Assembly (NCBI GenBank): GCA_964408435.1
Contig: CAYOZL010000087.1
Location: 1-5,978, forward strand
Reading direction: 5' to 3'
Source: CAYOZL01 sp964408435
GTDB taxonomy: Bacteria; Bdellovibrionota_C; UBA2361; SZUA-149; CAYOZL01
DNA length: 5,978 bases
Shown here: positions 5,515 to 5,978 of the stretch, one piece after another
How positions within the stretch are numbered: position 1 is the stretch's first letter
Layout: every line of letters starts with the position of its first letter
Translations under genes and position numbers: made by a program
The notes under the pieces: model-generated
Told to the model about the DNA's origin: nothing
The model's input: the letters and a program-made list of their open reading frames with translations, nothing else
Database searches by the model: none

Positions 5515-5978
5515 GTGTCGCACTATAAGAGTGTAAGCGATCAAAATCTTTTATCTAGAGCACAAAAAGTAATTCCTGGTGGGGTGAATAGCCCTGTTCG
5601 CGCGTTTAAAAATGTAGGCGGTAATCCTGTTTTTATAAAAAGTGGGAAGGGTGCTTATTTTGAATCTTGCGATGGTAAGAAATTTATAGATTATATTTGT
5701 TCTTGGGGCCCTCATATACTTGGCCATAATTCTAGTATTATAAATAAAGCAGTATCCTCGGCTCTAGAAAATGGAACAAGTTTTGGAGCACCGACATTAG
5801 CTGAAATAGAATTTGCAGAATTAATATCTGATATTATGCCTGCAATGGAAATGCTTAGAATGGTAAGTTCAGGGACTGAGGCTACTATGTCAGCAGCTAG
5901 GCTAGCTAGGGGTTATACAAATAGAGATTATATTTTAAAATTTGATGGTTGTTATCACGGTCATGCAGATTTTTTTCT
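5515..5978 (+). CDS. hemL: Glutamate-1-semialdehyde 2,1-aminomutase (N-terminal part)
   Basis: HemL is a PLP enzyme that converts glutamate-1-semialdehyde to 5-aminolevulinate, the last step of the C5 route to haem and other tetrapyrroles. The gene runs off the right edge and 154 complete codons are visible, about a third of the usual ~430. Family signatures are PGGVNSPVRAF (21-31), DYICSWGPHILGH (59-71), SSGTEATMSAARLARG (118-133, which contacts the PLP phosphate) and KFDGCYHGHAD (142-152). The catalytic lysine lies beyond the window. The start is GTG at 5515, 3 nt after the stop of the zinc-ribbon gene. It is the only in-frame start before the conserved core, because an in-frame TAA lies at 5509-5511. 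No good Shine-Dalgarno sequence is seen (GGA at 5500-5502 is distant), which suggests translational coupling. SSGTEA, where E. coli has NSGTEA, is a mild variation. General class III aminotransferases are excluded by the PGGVNSPVRAF motif. Confidence 0.97.
   Translation, partial: MSHYKSVSDQNLLSRAQKVIPGGVNSPVRAFKNVGGNPVFIKSGKGAYFESCDGKKFIDYICSWGPHILGHNSSIINKAVSSALENGTSFGAPTLAEIEFAELISDIMPAMEMLRMVSSGTEATMSAARLARGYTNRDYILKFDGCYHGHADFF

Overview
The window is AT-rich chromosomal DNA from a Gram-negative bacterium. It holds six protein genes, two of them cut by the window edges, and one tRNA gene, and all belong to conserved housekeeping families. LpxD and a BamD-type lipoprotein show an LPS-containing outer membrane. 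HemL shows that 5-aminolevulinate is made from glutamyl-tRNA (C5 pathway), which argues against a typical alphaproteobacterium. The proteobacterial-type RpoD with an acidic non-conserved region, plus the COG1579 zinc-ribbon protein, fits the former Deltaproteobacteria (for example Bdellovibrionota, Myxococcota or SAR324-like groups). That placement is inference.

Minus-strand block (1-2271, read right to left): lpxD, then bamD 17 nt downstream, form a small outer-membrane biogenesis operon. A 281-nt gap follows, holding several inverted repeats. The 5' part of an Rrf2-family regulator gene then runs off the left edge. A 228-nt AT-rich divergent region (2272-2499) separates this block from the plus-strand genes.

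Plus-strand block (2500-5978): rpoD (primary sigma factor) has a Lys/Ser/Thr/Ala-rich N-terminal tail where sigma region 1.1 would be expected. After it come terminator-like hairpins and a tRNA gene with a CAU anticodon, elongator Met or Ile2 type. The tRNA is bracketed by a perfect leader/trailer inverted repeat and followed by a degenerate copy of its own 3' end. Next is a coiled-coil/C4 zinc-ribbon protein of the COG1579 (DUF164) family, and 3 nt after its stop codon begins hemL, cut by the right edge.

I see no phage, insertion sequence, CRISPR or defence genes. The less ordinary signals are the set of nested inverted repeats upstream of the Rrf2 gene, the sigma-factor tail with an AT-hook-like motif, and the tRNA surroundings (bracketing stem, competing inverted repeat, partial 3'-end duplication). 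None of these is enough to claim a new biological system.
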